64,000 bases of DNA from Microlunatus endophyticus (GCF_014646195.1 NZ_BMMZ01000007.1:166589-230588); one strand, 5' to 3'; numbered from the stretch's first letter, positions 34,802 through 44,190 are shown. Numbers and translations are program-made. The notes: generated by a model not told the origin, from the letters alone.

Positions 34802-36202
34802 TCACGGCAGCGTTGTGTCGATCATCGCACCGGCGATCGCCGCCTCAAGATCGCGTTGGATTTCGGCAGTCCGCGCCAGTCCGGAGATGTCGGTGAGTTC
34901 GTCAGGATCTTCAGCCAGATCGAACAGCTCGGTCCATCTGCCTTGGCGGGCATGGATAGTGACGAGTTTGTACCGCCCGTCGGTGACCACCGTCATCCCC
35001 TCGGCCTCGCTAAACACCAGTTCATGACCGCGCTTTCCCCCGAGCAGGTCGATCCCGTCGACCTGGGGGCCCGGGTCGCCACCCGCAGCGCACACCATCG
35101 TTGGGAAGAGGTCGACAAGACTGACCAGGTCATCGCTCCTCGATGCAGTGACGCCCGGGCTGCGAACCAGCAGCGGGACCCGCATGACGTCGGTGTAGAA
35201 GCAATGCCCTTTACCCCACATCCCGTGGTTGCCGAGCATCTCGCCGTGATCGGGCGTGAAGATGATCATCACGTCATCGCCGAAGCGTTCGGAGAGCGCA
35301 GTCCTGATTCTCCCGATCTGATCATCGATGAGCGCGACGTTGGCGAAGTAGTGGTGGCGGAGACGCTGCCAGTACTCAGGGATGTATCGATCATTGCTAC
35401 CGCTCTCGATCCAACTGGCATCTGCCCCGTGCAGACTGCGATAGTGGATCCGCTGCGGATCTTCCAACTCGCCGAAGACCCGAGGCGCTCCCATGGCCTG
35501 GAGGTCGACCCGGTCGAGGTACTCCTCGGGCGGGTCGAAGGGAAAGTGTGGCCCGCTGATGGAGATCCAGAAGAACTGGGGCACGGTCGGGTCGGAGGCC
35601 GCGATGCGCTCACAAGCCTTGCGACCGACCCAGGCATCGGGATGCCACTCCGACGGGCCAGGGAAGGTGAAGACCTTCGCCGACTCCTTGTCCCAGACGG
35701 CCCGCCGATAGGCCTCCAGATGCCCGGCCCGATCAAGCTCCTCGGCGTAGTCGTCTCGGAACCATACCGACACCTGCTTGTCGTCCTGAAGATCAAGATC
35801 ATCGATGCCGAGACTGAGGTAATAGTCTCGGAACTCGTCGTAGGGTTGGGTCTGGTCCGGACGCGTGCTGGCATAGGGAACCGGTGCGTAGTGGCACTTC
35901 CCGACATGCGTGACGTGGTAGCCGAGCGAGCTCATCGTGTTGTACAGGTTCGGGGCGTCAGGAGACAATCGCAGATCGCGGAAATTGCTGTACGCACGGT
36001 GATTCCGCGGGTAGCGGCCGGTCATGATCGTCGATCGGCTCGGCATGCAGTACGGGCTTGCCGTCATTGCCTGATTGAAAACGGTCGACTCAGCCGCCAG
36101 CGCATCGAGGTGAGGCGTCGCTACGGCCTGCTGGCCGTAGCATCCGAGCGCATCGGCGCGGAGTTGGTCGGTAGTGATCAAGACGATGGCAAGACGAGTC
36201 AT
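34802..36202 (-). CDS. type I sulfatase (family S1), cytoplasmic
   Basis: A 466-residue sulfatase on the opposite strand to its neighbours. Metal site LAIVLITTDQLRADALGCYG, formylglycine motif CMPSRSTIMTGRYP (Cys52), HVGKCHYAPVP where most family members have KWH, and IIFTPDHGEMLGNH. No signal peptide. It shares the promoter region at 36203-36272 with the divergent sulfatase gene. It differs enough from the other two sulfatases that a different sulfate position or sugar is likely. Confidence 0.9.
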   Translation of the reverse strand: MTRLAIVLITTDQLRADALGCYGQQAVATPHLDALAAESTVFNQAMTASPYCMPSRSTIMTGRYPRNHRAYSNFRDLRLSPDAPNLYNTMSSLGYHVTHVGKCHYAPVPYASTRPDQTQPYDEFRDYYLSLGIDDLDLQDDKQVSVWFRDDYAEELDRAGHLEAYRRAVWDKESAKVFTFPGPSEWHPDAWVGRKACERIAASDPTVPQFFWISISGPHFPFDPPEEYLDRVDLQAMGAPRVFGELEDPQRIHYRSLHGADASWIESGSNDRYIPEYWQRLRHHYFANVALIDDQIGRIRTALSERFGDDVMIIFTPDHGEMLGNHGMWGKGHCFYTDVMRVPLLVRSPGVTASRSDDLVSLVDLFPTMVCAAGGDPGPQVDGIDLLGGKRGHELVFSEAEGMTVVTDGRYKLVTIHARQGRWTELFDLAEDPDELTDISGLARTAEIQRDLEAAIAGAMIDTTLP

Positions 36203-36212
36203 GGCTCTGTTC

Positions 36213-36224
36213 TACAACGTTGTA
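36213..36224. promoter_or_regulatory. LacI-type operator between divergent sulfatase genes
   Basis: TACAACGTTGTA is a perfect 12-base palindrome with the central CG typical of LacI-family sites. It lies 10 bases before the start of the reverse sulfatase gene and 48 bases before that of the forward one, so one protein bound here could block both. The LacI-type regulator at 22621 is the natural candidate. Confidence 0.6.
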
Positions 36225-36272
36225 ACGTCTATGTAAAGCATGACTTTCACTTTGTCAGAAGGGATTCCGCTG

Positions 36273-37760
36273 ATGTCTGATCCAAGATCACCGAATGTTC
36301 TGGTGATCATGAGCGATGAACAGAGCTGGAACACGATGGGGTGCACCGGGAACCCTGCGGCAAGAACGCCGCACCTTGACGAGCTCGCCGGATCCGGCAG
36401 TTGCTTCAACGGGTTCTACACCCCTTTCCCGTTGTGTTGTCCGTCGCGTTCTAGCCTGATGACCGGCCTCATGCCGCGACACCACGATGTGCTCGGAAAC
36501 TGGCGCGGAATTCGTCCGGATCTCCGGACGGCCGGCATTGGATCGTGGTTCAGCGAGGCCGGCTACCACAGCTTCTACGTGGGAAAGTGGCACGTGCCCG
36601 GAACGGACCCTACGACGATGGGCTTCTCCGACACCGCGGCGATCCCCGCCGTGATCGAGGGGAAGGACCGCGGCCGTTACATCGAGGACTATCGGGACTT
36701 CGCCAGCGCGGCCGGATACGAACTCCTTCCCGGATCGCTGGAGAACCTCACCGCGGCTGATCAGCTCGCGCTTCGCGATCCACGATCTCCCCATCGAGCG
36801 ACGGCTGCGATCAGTCGCGCCGACTACCTCGAGACGTGGCAGACGGGACAGTTCGCCCAGGTGCTGGATCGCACCCCGGACGATCAGCCCTGGTTCGGGA
36901 TCTGTTCATACAACGCGCCGCACTTCCCGCTGCTCCCGCCTGCCCCCTTCGACACGCTGATCGACAGATCACAGATCACCCTCCCGCCAAGCTGGGCCAC
37001 GGGATACGAGTCGCTCCCGCCACAGGTCAAGAGGAGCCACTTCGCGCGCGACTTCGCCGATCTCGACGAGGACGGCTGGCGCGACGCGATCGCCCACTAT
37101 CTCGGACTCGTCGCCCTGGTCGATGACCAGGTCGGGGCCATCGTGGATCTGCTGCGTAGTCGCGGCGAGCTCGATCGAACGATCATCGTCTTCACCTCAG
37201 ATCACGGCGACATGATGGGGGCCCACCGGCTCATGGAGAAGGGACATCTGCTGCACTACGAGGAAGCCGTGCACATCCCGCTGATCATCCGCCATCCCGA
37301 CGCCGGCCAATCCACGTGCGATGGTCTGGTCAGCATGGTCGATCTCGCGCCGACGCTACTCGAGTTGGCCGGGGTGACAGTACCCGGCGGCCTGGACGGC
37401 CGAAGCTTCGCCGATGCCGTGGGTGGGACGACCCGGACACTGCGCGAGTTCGTCACGGCAGAGACCCTGCTGTGGAACCATGATTCCGAGAACGCGCACG
37501 GAGAACACAAGGATCCGTCGACGTTCTCCCTTGTTGAGGATGAAATTAACCTGTCCATCCGGAATCCGACCCACCGCTACATCTACCGGTCCCAGGGGCA
37601 CGACGAGCTCTTCGACTTGATCGCCGATCCCGCAGAGACTGTGAACCTCGCGTCCACCCAGAAGATGCTGGTCGCGGGGTGTCGGCAGACGTTGGCTGAT
37701 GAAGTCTGCGACGTCTTCCCCGAAGTAGCCGACACGCTCCGCGCTCCTGCGGCCCTGTAG
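36273..37760 (+). CDS. type I sulfatase (family S1), cytoplasmic
   Basis: A 495-residue sulfatase. ATG 36273 is preferred (GAAGGGA upstream, canonical MSDPRSPNVLVIMSDEQSW). An earlier ATG at 36240 would add 11 residues. Formylglycine motif PLCCPSRSSLMTGLMP (Cys55 from the chosen start), FYVGKWHVPG, and IIVFTSDHGDMMGAHRL. It belongs to the choline-sulfatase/heparan-sulfatase-like branch by general look. Its substrate is not predictable. It is probably co-transcribed with the SGNH esterase 62 bp downstream. Confidence 0.9.
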   Translation: MSDPRSPNVLVIMSDEQSWNTMGCTGNPAARTPHLDELAGSGSCFNGFYTPFPLCCPSRSSLMTGLMPRHHDVLGNWRGIRPDLRTAGIGSWFSEAGYHSFYVGKWHVPGTDPTTMGFSDTAAIPAVIEGKDRGRYIEDYRDFASAAGYELLPGSLENLTAADQLALRDPRSPHRATAAISRADYLETWQTGQFAQVLDRTPDDQPWFGICSYNAPHFPLLPPAPFDTLIDRSQITLPPSWATGYESLPPQVKRSHFARDFADLDEDGWRDAIAHYLGLVALVDDQVGAIVDLLRSRGELDRTIIVFTSDHGDMMGAHRLMEKGHLLHYEEAVHIPLIIRHPDAGQSTCDGLVSMVDLAPTLLELAGVTVPGGLDGRSFADAVGGTTRTLREFVTAETLLWNHDSENAHGEHKDPSTFSLVEDEINLSIRNPTHRYIYRSQGHDELFDLIADPAETVNLASTQKMLVAGCRQTLADEVCDVFPEVADTLRAPAAL

Positions 37761-37822
37761 AACGAGACATTCGGTGGAATCTCGGCGCTCGTTTTCCGAT
37801 CCTCACAACGCAACGGTGGGCC

Positions 37823-38845
37823 ATGGCTAGGCAATCGAGGCGGCTCATCAGCCCGCTCGATCCGCTCCTGCGGTGGGACGGCTGCATATCGGTCGAGTCG
37901 CGCCACGGAGCCGCCCGGGGCTGGCGGTTGCCGCATGATCGAATCCGGCTCTTCGGTCCGGATGATCTTCGACACCGAGCCGCCATGCAGGCTGGCGTGA
38001 GGGTCTGCTTTGCTACGGACTCCGATCACATCGGTGGGCAGCTGATCGTGGATTCCGCGGCTGACATCGCATATGTCGTCGACATCGTTGCTGCGGGTGT
38101 GGTGCACAGCTGTCCTGTCGACGCCGAAGGTCGATTCGGGATTGACGGCATCGCCGACGCGGGGCGACAGCCTGCGGACGTGGAGGTGTGGCTTCCTCAG
38201 TTCGGCTTGATCTGGCTCGCCGAGCTCTACGTCGACAGCGACGCCGTCCTTGCCGGGGCGGCGCCGGTTGCGCATCCCGCACTCGTCTGTTACGGCAGCT
38301 CGATCACACAATGCCGAGGTGCGACCTCGCCGACCGCGACGTGGCCGGCGCGGGTTGCCCGAGAACTGAGCCTCGACCTCCGCTGCCTCGGCTTCGGCGG
38401 ACAATGCCACCTCGACCCGCTGATAGCGCACACGATCGGCGACATGGCCGCCGACATCATCGTTCTCTGTGTCGGGATCAACATCTATGCGGCGGGCTCG
38501 TTCTCGGCCCGAAGCCTGGGCCCGGCGCTGATGGGATTCGTCTCCACGATCCGCGAGCGGCATCCAGAGGCGCCCATTGCACTGATGACGCCGATCATCT
38601 ATCCACAAGGGGAAAAGACACCCAATCAGGTAGGCATGACGCTGGAGGACGTCCGAGATGTGATCACGGAGGCGGCGCACACCATGCTCGAGTTCGGAGA
38701 CAGCAGACTCAGCCTCATCGCTGGTCCCTCGATCTTCCGGCCCGCAGACGAGTACCTGCTAGCCGACGGTTTGCACCCGAGCGGTGCAGGCTACGATCTC
38801 ATGGCCGCGCGGCTTTCGCCCGTTTTGAAGGACCTGCTTCAGTGA
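37823..38845 (+). CDS. SGNH/GDSL-type esterase
   Basis: A 340-residue protein. A beta-sandwich N-terminal domain (about 1-150) precedes an SGNH hydrolase domain. Block I is VCYGSSITQCRG (nucleophile Ser), block II CLGFGGQCHLD (Gly), block III LCVGINIY (Asn) and block V ADGLHPSGAGYD (Asp and His). The two-domain layout resembles carbohydrate acetylesterases of the CE2/CE3-like kind, so removal of acetyl or other acyl groups from the glycan is likely. No signal peptide. Its 3' end overlaps the convergent LysR gene by 47 bp. Confidence 0.87.
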   Translation: MARQSRRLISPLDPLLRWDGCISVESRHGAARGWRLPHDRIRLFGPDDLRHRAAMQAGVRVCFATDSDHIGGQLIVDSAADIAYVVDIVAAGVVHSCPVDAEGRFGIDGIADAGRQPADVEVWLPQFGLIWLAELYVDSDAVLAGAAPVAHPALVCYGSSITQCRGATSPTATWPARVARELSLDLRCLGFGGQCHLDPLIAHTIGDMAADIIVLCVGINIYAAGSFSARSLGPALMGFVSTIRERHPEAPIALMTPIIYPQGEKTPNQVGMTLEDVRDVITEAAHTMLEFGDSRLSLIAGPSIFRPADEYLLADGLHPSGAGYDLMAARLSPVLKDLLQ

Positions 38846-39779
38846 TCACGAGTGGGTCAGTGACACCGCCCGCATCGCTGCCGGCGGCTGGCAGTCCAGA
38901 GTTCTCTCGATAGATCATCGCAGCAACCTGGGCGGCGACCCGGACGAAAGACGCCACGGCTGGCGAGCGGGAGACGGCCGGCCAGGCGACGGTCAGGGTG
39001 GACGGGCCCAGGTCCTCAACCGCGCGATAGGCGATGCCCGGGCGAATGTGCCGTTGAGCCACAGACAGCGGTGCGAAGAAGACGGTCTCGCCCAGCTCGG
39101 CCAGATTCAAGATCATCGCCAGGTCGACGCCCGGCCGGTCCGTGCGCCGGTGCGCGGGCGGCGGTGCGGCTTCGCCCAGCTCGGCCGGTGATCCGTCGGG
39201 CAGCAGCCGTCCGGCGAGGTCGGCGAGTCGCAACCGGGAATTGCGGGCGAGTGGATCGGTCGCCGCCACGGCCAGCAGTCGCGGTTCGGTGAGCAACGGC
39301 TCCCAATCCACTCCGGAATCGTCGTAGGGCAGCGGCAGGATCGCGACGTCCGCACGGCCGTCGTGCAGCGCGGGCACCTGTGCCCCTCTGGTCCCGAAGA
39401 GCAGATCGACCGGCAGCGCCTCGGCTTCGGCCTTGTACGCCTCCAGGATCGACGGCAGCAGTCCGGCGTCGAAGTCGGCCTTGATCGCGACCCGCAGCAA
39501 CGGCTGGTCGCTGCCGACGTTGCGCGCTCGCCGGGCGGCGGCACTGACCGCGTCCAGCGCGACTCTGGCGTCGCGCAGCAGCGTCTCACCTGCAGGCGTG
39601 ACGGTCACCTGCCGGGTCGTACGCTGCAGCAACTCCACGCCGAGTTGGCGTTCCAGCTCCCGGATCGCCCGCGACAGCGGGGGCTGGGCGATCCCCAGCC
39701 GCTCGGCCGCCCGTCCGAAGTGCCGCTCCTCGGCGACTGCGACGAAATAGCGCAGCTGACGTACGTCCGGATCACTCAT
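38799..39779 (-). CDS. LysR family transcriptional regulator
   Basis: A 326-residue LysR protein. The N-terminal helix-turn-helix (QLRYFVAVAEERHFGRAAERL; AQPPLSRAIRELERQLG; LLQRTTRQVTVTPAGE) is followed by the effector domain (LLRVAIKADFDAGLLPSILE). It is divergent from an NmrA-like reductase gene, 99 bp away, and this family usually controls its divergent neighbour. The C-terminus extends about 30 residues past the usual end, and those codons overlap the convergent esterase gene. Confidence 0.88.
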   Translation of the reverse strand: MSDPDVRQLRYFVAVAEERHFGRAAERLGIAQPPLSRAIRELERQLGVELLQRTTRQVTVTPAGETLLRDARVALDAVSAAARRARNVGSDQPLLRVAIKADFDAGLLPSILEAYKAEAEALPVDLLFGTRGAQVPALHDGRADVAILPLPYDDSGVDWEPLLTEPRLLAVAATDPLARNSRLRLADLAGRLLPDGSPAELGEAAPPPAHRRTDRPGVDLAMILNLAELGETVFFAPLSVAQRHIRPGIAYRAVEDLGPSTLTVAWPAVSRSPAVASFVRVAAQVAAMIYRENSGLPAAGSDAGGVTDPLVITEAGPSKRAKAARP

Positions 39780-39878
39780 ACCGCCAGAGTATCAATCCGT
39801 GCCGAATCGGTCTTTCCCTTCACCCACCCGGTGGCCGCACCATCGAGGCGTACCAAGATCACCGAGGAGACAGAGAAC

Positions 39879-40757
39879 ATGATCGTTGTCACCGCACCGA
39901 CCGGGAAGATCGGCGGCCAACTACTTGATCACCTGCTGCAGGCCGACGCCGAGATCCGGGTGATCGCCCGGCATCCGGAGAAGCTCGACCCGGCAGTCCG
40001 CGAGCGCGTCGAGATCGTCACCGGTTCGCACGGCGACCCCGAGGTCGTCCGTAAGGCCTTCGTCGGCGCCGACGCGGTCTTCTGGCTGTTGCTCGTCGAT
40101 CCACAGGCCAGCAGCGTCGAGTCAGGGTTCGTCGACTTCACCAAGCCCGCTGCCGAGGCGATCCGCGAGCACGGCGTCGCCCGGGTCGTCAGTATCTCCG
40201 GCCTCGGCCGCGGGACGGCGTACGAGAAGCGGGCCGGCATCGTCACCGGTTCGCTGGCGATGGACGATGTGCTCGCCGGGTCCGGTGCGCACCTGCGGTC
40301 GCTGATGATGCCGGGCTTCATGGACAACCTGCTGTGGCAGACGGAGTTGATCAAGAACCAGGGCTTCTTCGGCGATCCGCAGCCGGGTGATCTCCGACTG
40401 CCACGCGTCGCCACCCGCGACATCGCAGCCGTTGCAGCCGACCTGTTGCTCGATCTGGAGTGGACCGGTATCGCCGAGGTGCCGGTTTTGGGCCCGGAAG
40501 ACCTGTCCCAGAACGAGATGGCGGCGATCATGTCGGAGGTGCTCGGCCGAAGGATCGAGTATCGGCAGATCTCGTACGACGACTACCGGGCGATGATGGC
40601 GCAAGGTCGTTCCGAGCCGATCGCCGAAGGCATGGTCGAGATGGCGATCGCGAAGGCGGAAGGGCTTGATCAAGGAGCGGCCCGTACGTCGCAGAACAGC
40701 ACGCCGACGAGTTTCCGGCAGTGGTGCGAGGAGGTTCTCAAGCCTGCTGTGGGATGA
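39879..40757 (+). CDS. NmrA-like / NAD(P)H-binding protein
   Basis: A 292-residue atypical SDR of the NmrA / QOR2-like type. It starts MIVVTAPTGKIGGQLLDHLL (GxxGxxG dinucleotide motif). Other segments are IRVIARHPEKL and LRSLMMPGFMDNLLWQTEL, with ISYDDYRAMMA near the end. Such proteins bind NAD(P)(H) and act as quinone reductases or redox sensors. ATG 39879 has GAGGAGA nearby upstream. The frame is open long before it, over the LysR gene on the other strand, and is not coding there. Probably regulated by the divergent LysR protein. Confidence 0.87.
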   Translation: MIVVTAPTGKIGGQLLDHLLQADAEIRVIARHPEKLDPAVRERVEIVTGSHGDPEVVRKAFVGADAVFWLLLVDPQASSVESGFVDFTKPAAEAIREHGVARVVSISGLGRGTAYEKRAGIVTGSLAMDDVLAGSGAHLRSLMMPGFMDNLLWQTELIKNQGFFGDPQPGDLRLPRVATRDIAAVAADLLLDLEWTGIAEVPVLGPEDLSQNEMAAIMSEVLGRRIEYRQISYDDYRAMMAQGRSEPIAEGMVEMAIAKAEGLDQGAARTSQNSTPTSFRQWCEEVLKPAVG

Positions 40758-40773
40758 GCCGGGATGCGGAGAT

Positions 40774-41274
40774 TCAGGGCCGGCGACGATGCTCCTCCCA
40801 GCGCTGCATCAGCCCCTCGAACTCGCCGGTGACGAACTGGATGAAGTCGGCGGCGTCGGCCAGTCGTCGTCCGGCCTCGGTCTCGGCCCCGAGCGTCCTG
40901 ACGCCCGCATTGAGGATGTCCACCCAGCGGATCATGGTCGGGATCTGGCCGGTCACCGACTGCGGGATCACGTCCTTGTCGACCGTGTAGACCTCGCGGC
41001 GGCCGCCGGGCTGGTGTCGCCGGTGCACCATGTGCACCGTGGTGAGATAGCGGATCGCACCGGACACCGCAGCCGGGCTGATCTTGAGCCGCTGCGACAG
41101 CTCGGCCGAGGTCAGCGCGCCGGAATCCTCGGCCATCAGGCACACCAGCACCCGGGCCGGCATCCGCGGGATGCCGGACAGCACCATGAAACCGGCGAAC
41201 TCCTCGATCCACTGCGAGACCCGCTCGTCGTCAGTCCCGGCAGGAGTGCCGGTGGGCGGGTCGGTGGCAGTCAC
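40774..41274 (-). CDS. GbsR/MarR-type transcriptional regulator
   Basis: A 166-residue winged-helix protein with the MarR-like core FMVLSGIPRMPARVLVCLMA, SAELSQRLKISPAAVSGAIRYL and a wing HRRHQPGGRREVYTV, followed by helices for dimer formation. It lies downstream of the ABC exporter genes on the same strand, 64 bp after the permease stop, so it is probably their regulator. The start is taken as GTG 41274 (MTATDPPTG). The ribosome-binding site is weak. The dyad at 43867-43884 is a possible target. Confidence 0.85.
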   Translation of the reverse strand: MTATDPPTGTPAGTDDERVSQWIEEFAGFMVLSGIPRMPARVLVCLMAEDSGALTSAELSQRLKISPAAVSGAIRYLTTVHMVHRRHQPGGRREVYTVDKDVIPQSVTGQIPTMIRWVDILNAGVRTLGAETEAGRRLADAADFIQFVTGEFEGLMQRWEEHRRRP

Positions 41275-41338
41275 AGTGTGATCGTCTCTTTTCGTACGGC
41301 GTTGATCGATTGCTGATCGATGGTCGCTCGATTGTGCC

Positions 41339-42925
41339 TCAGCCGATGTCCCGCCGCGCAAAGCGCCACCAGCCGAAAGCCGTCACGACGAGGGCGATCC
41401 CGGTCATGACCAGGAGTGGTGTCCAGTTCATGGCGGCAGCGGGAAGTTGCGGCACGTGGGCGTACGGAGAGATCCTGACGAACCAGTCCGGCAGATCGAG
41501 GAGCTCCCCGACGAGGCTGATCACCAGACAGAGCGCCGGCAGAATCCAGCCGATCACCGCCCAGCTGCGGCGCAGCGCGAACAGTGCCGCCGCAACAGCA
41601 ATGACCAGCCAGGCTGCTGGTGTGTAGACCAGCGCCGCGGGAACGATCCTGCCGGTGTGCGATCCGGCGGGCGCACCGGCGGCACCGACACCGATCCAGA
41701 GGAAGAATCCGGCGACCAGCAGCAACCAGAGCACGCCGCCGAAGGCGACCAGCGTGGTCGCGGCGAACCAGCGACTGCGCGAGGTTGCGGTCGCCAGCAC
41801 CTCTTCGGTGCGTCCGTCGGCCTCGTCGCCGCCGGAGTGTGCGATCACCGAGATCGCGAAGCAGACGACGATGATCGCCACCAGGGACAGGACCGCGGTG
41901 ATCAGCGTGTCCGCCATCGCTCCCGGGCCGCCGAGCCGGGCGATGATCTGCTCCGCGTCCGGGCTATCGAGCAGGTTGCTGACACCCGGCGCGATGGCAC
42001 CGAAGATGATTCCCAGAGCGGCGAAGGCGAAGGACCATACGCCGATCGCACCCTGGTTGACGCGGACCGCGAGCGAGATGGCGTCGCCGAGCCGAGGCGA
42101 GCCGGTCGCGCGACCGGGTCTGGCGGCGACCATGCCGGAACCAAGATCACGACGGGATCGCAACAGCTGGGCGACCGCGACCAGCAGGACGAACGAGCCG
42201 AGGTAGAGGGCCAGCATCCACCAGCGCGGCTCCGACCAGGCGCGGAAGCGGGTGTTCCAGCCGAAGGGCGACAGCCAGGACAGCCACTGTGCCGAGATGT
42301 CACCGATCGCTCGCACCACGAAGAGGACGGCGATCGCGCCGGCGGCGATCGCGGCGCAGGTCCGTGCGCTGGCCGCGAGCTGACAGGAGACCAGGGCCAG
42401 ACCGGTGCTGACCAGTCCGATCCCGACCCAGGTCGCGCCGAAAGCCAATGAACCGGCTGTCGGCAGTGCTCCGCCGATCGCACCGAGGGCAGCGAGCAGG
42501 CCGAGGACCAGGCTGACGACCGCGCCCTCGACGATCGCCGAGAACATCGGGGCGTTGCGACCGACGGCGGTGCCGGCGATCAGTTCCAACCGCCCGCTCT
42601 CCTCCTCGACCCGGGTGTGACGGCGGACCAGGATCACCATCAGGATCGCGACGAAGATCGCGTACAACACGGTTGCCTTGGTCATCGCGAGTTCGCCGAT
42701 GCTGTGTACGTCGAGGATCGGCCCGTACAGCGCGACTATGGCCGGGTTGCTGTTGATCGCCTGCGCCGCCTGGACTCGTTCTGCGGTGGTCTTGTAGAGG
42801 GCCGGGACTGCCGCGGCGGAGACGTACACGAACAACGCGAGCAGGACAATCCAGATCGGAGCGATCAACCGATCGCGACGAAGTGCTTGCCTGGTGAGGA
42901 TTCCGGTCCCGGTGTAGGTGCTCAT
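41339..42925 (-). CDS. ABC-2 type exporter permease
   Basis: A 528-residue integral membrane protein with about 12 hydrophobic segments ([57 protein letters not shown] and others). It has the double-length layout of actinobacterial exporter permeases often described as polyketide/antibiotic exporters. The ATG overlaps the stop of the ATPase gene (42922-42925), so the two are made together. The exported compound is unknown. A drug or lipid is likely. Confidence 0.88.
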   Translation of the reverse strand: MSTYTGTGILTRQALRRDRLIAPIWIVLLALFVYVSAAAVPALYKTTAERVQAAQAINSNPAIVALYGPILDVHSIGELAMTKATVLYAIFVAILMVILVRRHTRVEEESGRLELIAGTAVGRNAPMFSAIVEGAVVSLVLGLLAALGAIGGALPTAGSLAFGATWVGIGLVSTGLALVSCQLAASARTCAAIAAGAIAVLFVVRAIGDISAQWLSWLSPFGWNTRFRAWSEPRWWMLALYLGSFVLLVAVAQLLRSRRDLGSGMVAARPGRATGSPRLGDAISLAVRVNQGAIGVWSFAFAALGIIFGAIAPGVSNLLDSPDAEQIIARLGGPGAMADTLITAVLSLVAIIVVCFAISVIAHSGGDEADGRTEEVLATATSRSRWFAATTLVAFGGVLWLLLVAGFFLWIGVGAAGAPAGSHTGRIVPAALVYTPAAWLVIAVAAALFALRRSWAVIGWILPALCLVISLVGELLDLPDWFVRISPYAHVPQLPAAAMNWTPLLVMTGIALVVTAFGWWRFARRDIG

Positions 42926-43848
42926 CTGCGAGCCTCGTCGACGAGCTCAGGGGTTGTCGCGTCCTGGCGATAGGCGTCCAGGAAGAGCTCCTCGAGGCTC
43001 GGAGGGGCCGATGTCAGGGACTGGATACCTGCGGCGGTGAGGGAGGTGAGAACAATGGGCAGGGCGTCCGGATCGACCGTACAGGTGATCTTCTGGCCGT
43101 CAACATCAAGATCATGGACGCCATCGGCCATCAGGTCAGGCACCTGACCATCGACAACAGCGGTGATCTTGGAGCGGCGTAGCCGGCGCAGTGACTCGAG
43201 GGTGCCGGACTCGACCGCCTGGCCGGCCCGGATGATCGTCACCCGGTCCGCGAGCCGCTCGACCTCGCTCAGGATGTGGCTGGACAACAGCACCGTCGCG
43301 CCCCTGGCCTTGTGCTCGCCGAGGCACTCGTTGAACACCTGCTCCATCAGTGGATCCAGACCGGACGTCGGCTCGTCGAGGACCAGCAGGTCGGGCTCGG
43401 TCGCGAAGGCGGCCACCAGCGCCACCTTCTGCCGGTTGCCCTTGGAGTAGGCCCGGCCCTTCTTGGTCGGATCAAGATCGAATCGCTCGATCAGCTCCTC
43501 GCGTCGGGAGGATTTCGGGTCGCCGTCGCGCATCCTGATCAGCAGGTCGATCGTCTCGCCGCCGCTCAAGTTGGGCCAGATCGCCACGTCGCCGGGGACG
43601 TACGCCAGCCGCCGGTGGATCGGCACCGCCTCCCGCCAGGGATCCAGCCCGAAGACGCGGGCGCTTCCGCCGTCGGTGCGCAGCAGACCGAGGAGCACGC
43701 GGATCGTGGTGGACTTGCCGGCCCCGTTGGGTCCGAGGAAGCCATGCACCTCGCCGGCCGTGACGCTGAGGTCGAGTCCGTCGAGCGCACGGAAGCGACC
43801 GAAATTCTTGACCAGACCCCGTACGTCGATGACGTGTTCAGTAGTCAC
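42922..43848 (-). CDS. ABC transporter ATP-binding protein (exporter)
   Basis: A 308-residue ATPase. Walker [11 protein letters not shown]-loop region [11 protein letters not shown], signature [14 protein letters not shown] (in place of LSGGQ), Walker [14 protein letters not shown], and H-loop LLSSHIL. The C-terminal domain (about 215-308) is typical of drug exporters of the DrrA/CcmA type. GTG 43848 is chosen because a -10-like TAACGT lies seven bases upstream and the canonical sequence starts here, giving a leaderless transcript. It forms an operon with the permease and probably the GbsR/MarR-like gene. Confidence 0.9.
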   Translation of the reverse strand: MTTEHVIDVRGLVKNFGRFRALDGLDLSVTAGEVHGFLGPNGAGKSTTIRVLLGLLRTDGGSARVFGLDPWREAVPIHRRLAYVPGDVAIWPNLSGGETIDLLIRMRDGDPKSSRREELIERFDLDPTKKGRAYSKGNRQKVALVAAFATEPDLLVLDEPTSGLDPLMEQVFNECLGEHKARGATVLLSSHILSEVERLADRVTIIRAGQAVESGTLESLRRLRRSKITAVVDGQVPDLMADGVHDLDVDGQKITCTVDPDALPIVLTSLTAAGIQSLTSAPPSLEELFLDAYRQDATTPELVDEARR

Positions 43849-43855
43849 GTCACTG

Positions 43856-43884
43856 ACGTTAGCACTCTTCACACATTTGTGAAG
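43856..43884 (-). promoter_or_regulatory. leaderless promoter with dyad operator, ABC exporter operon
   Basis: On the reverse strand a TAACGT -10 hexamer (43861-43856) lies seven bases before GTG 43848. The -35 position, 17 bases further up, falls inside a perfect dyad CTTCACA-N4-TGTGAAG (43867-43884). A repressor bound there would block the -35 box. The operon encodes a MarR-like protein, the likely ligand. Confidence 0.55.
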
Positions 43885-43940
43885 ATCGGGAATTGCCTGG
43901 TGGGTCACATCGCCGATCGCCGCGATCGGGCGCTCCATCG

Positions 43941-43979
43941 TCCTGGTTTGTCGTCCTGGTTTGTCGTCCTGGTTTGTCG
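43941..43979. repeat. three tandem 13-bp repeats
   Basis: TCCTGGTTTGTCG occurs three times in perfect tandem (43941-43953, 43954-43966, 43967-43979) about 60 bp upstream of the ABC exporter promoter. The period is not a multiple of three, and no credible gene covers it. Confidence 0.85.
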
Positions 43980-44190
43980 TCTCTGATCGTCCGAGCCTTG
44001 CTTCCCTTCGGCGCCGCCTCAGGAGCCCCTTGCCTCAGCTCCGTACGCCAGCCTCCCTTCGAACGGGAGCAGGGGTAGGTCAGTGGAGCAAGGGTCTCTC
44101 GACACGGCCCGAACGGAAGCAAGGGCGCCTGGAAGGGAGGCAAACAGGGCGTCGGGCGTGAATGGGGCGCCGTCGGGAGGCGGGCTCCGT

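Noticed and set aside
34718..36280. 520-codon open frame antisense to the sulfatase at 34802
   Set aside because: Low-complexity translation without motifs. The reverse strand has complete sulfatase motifs.
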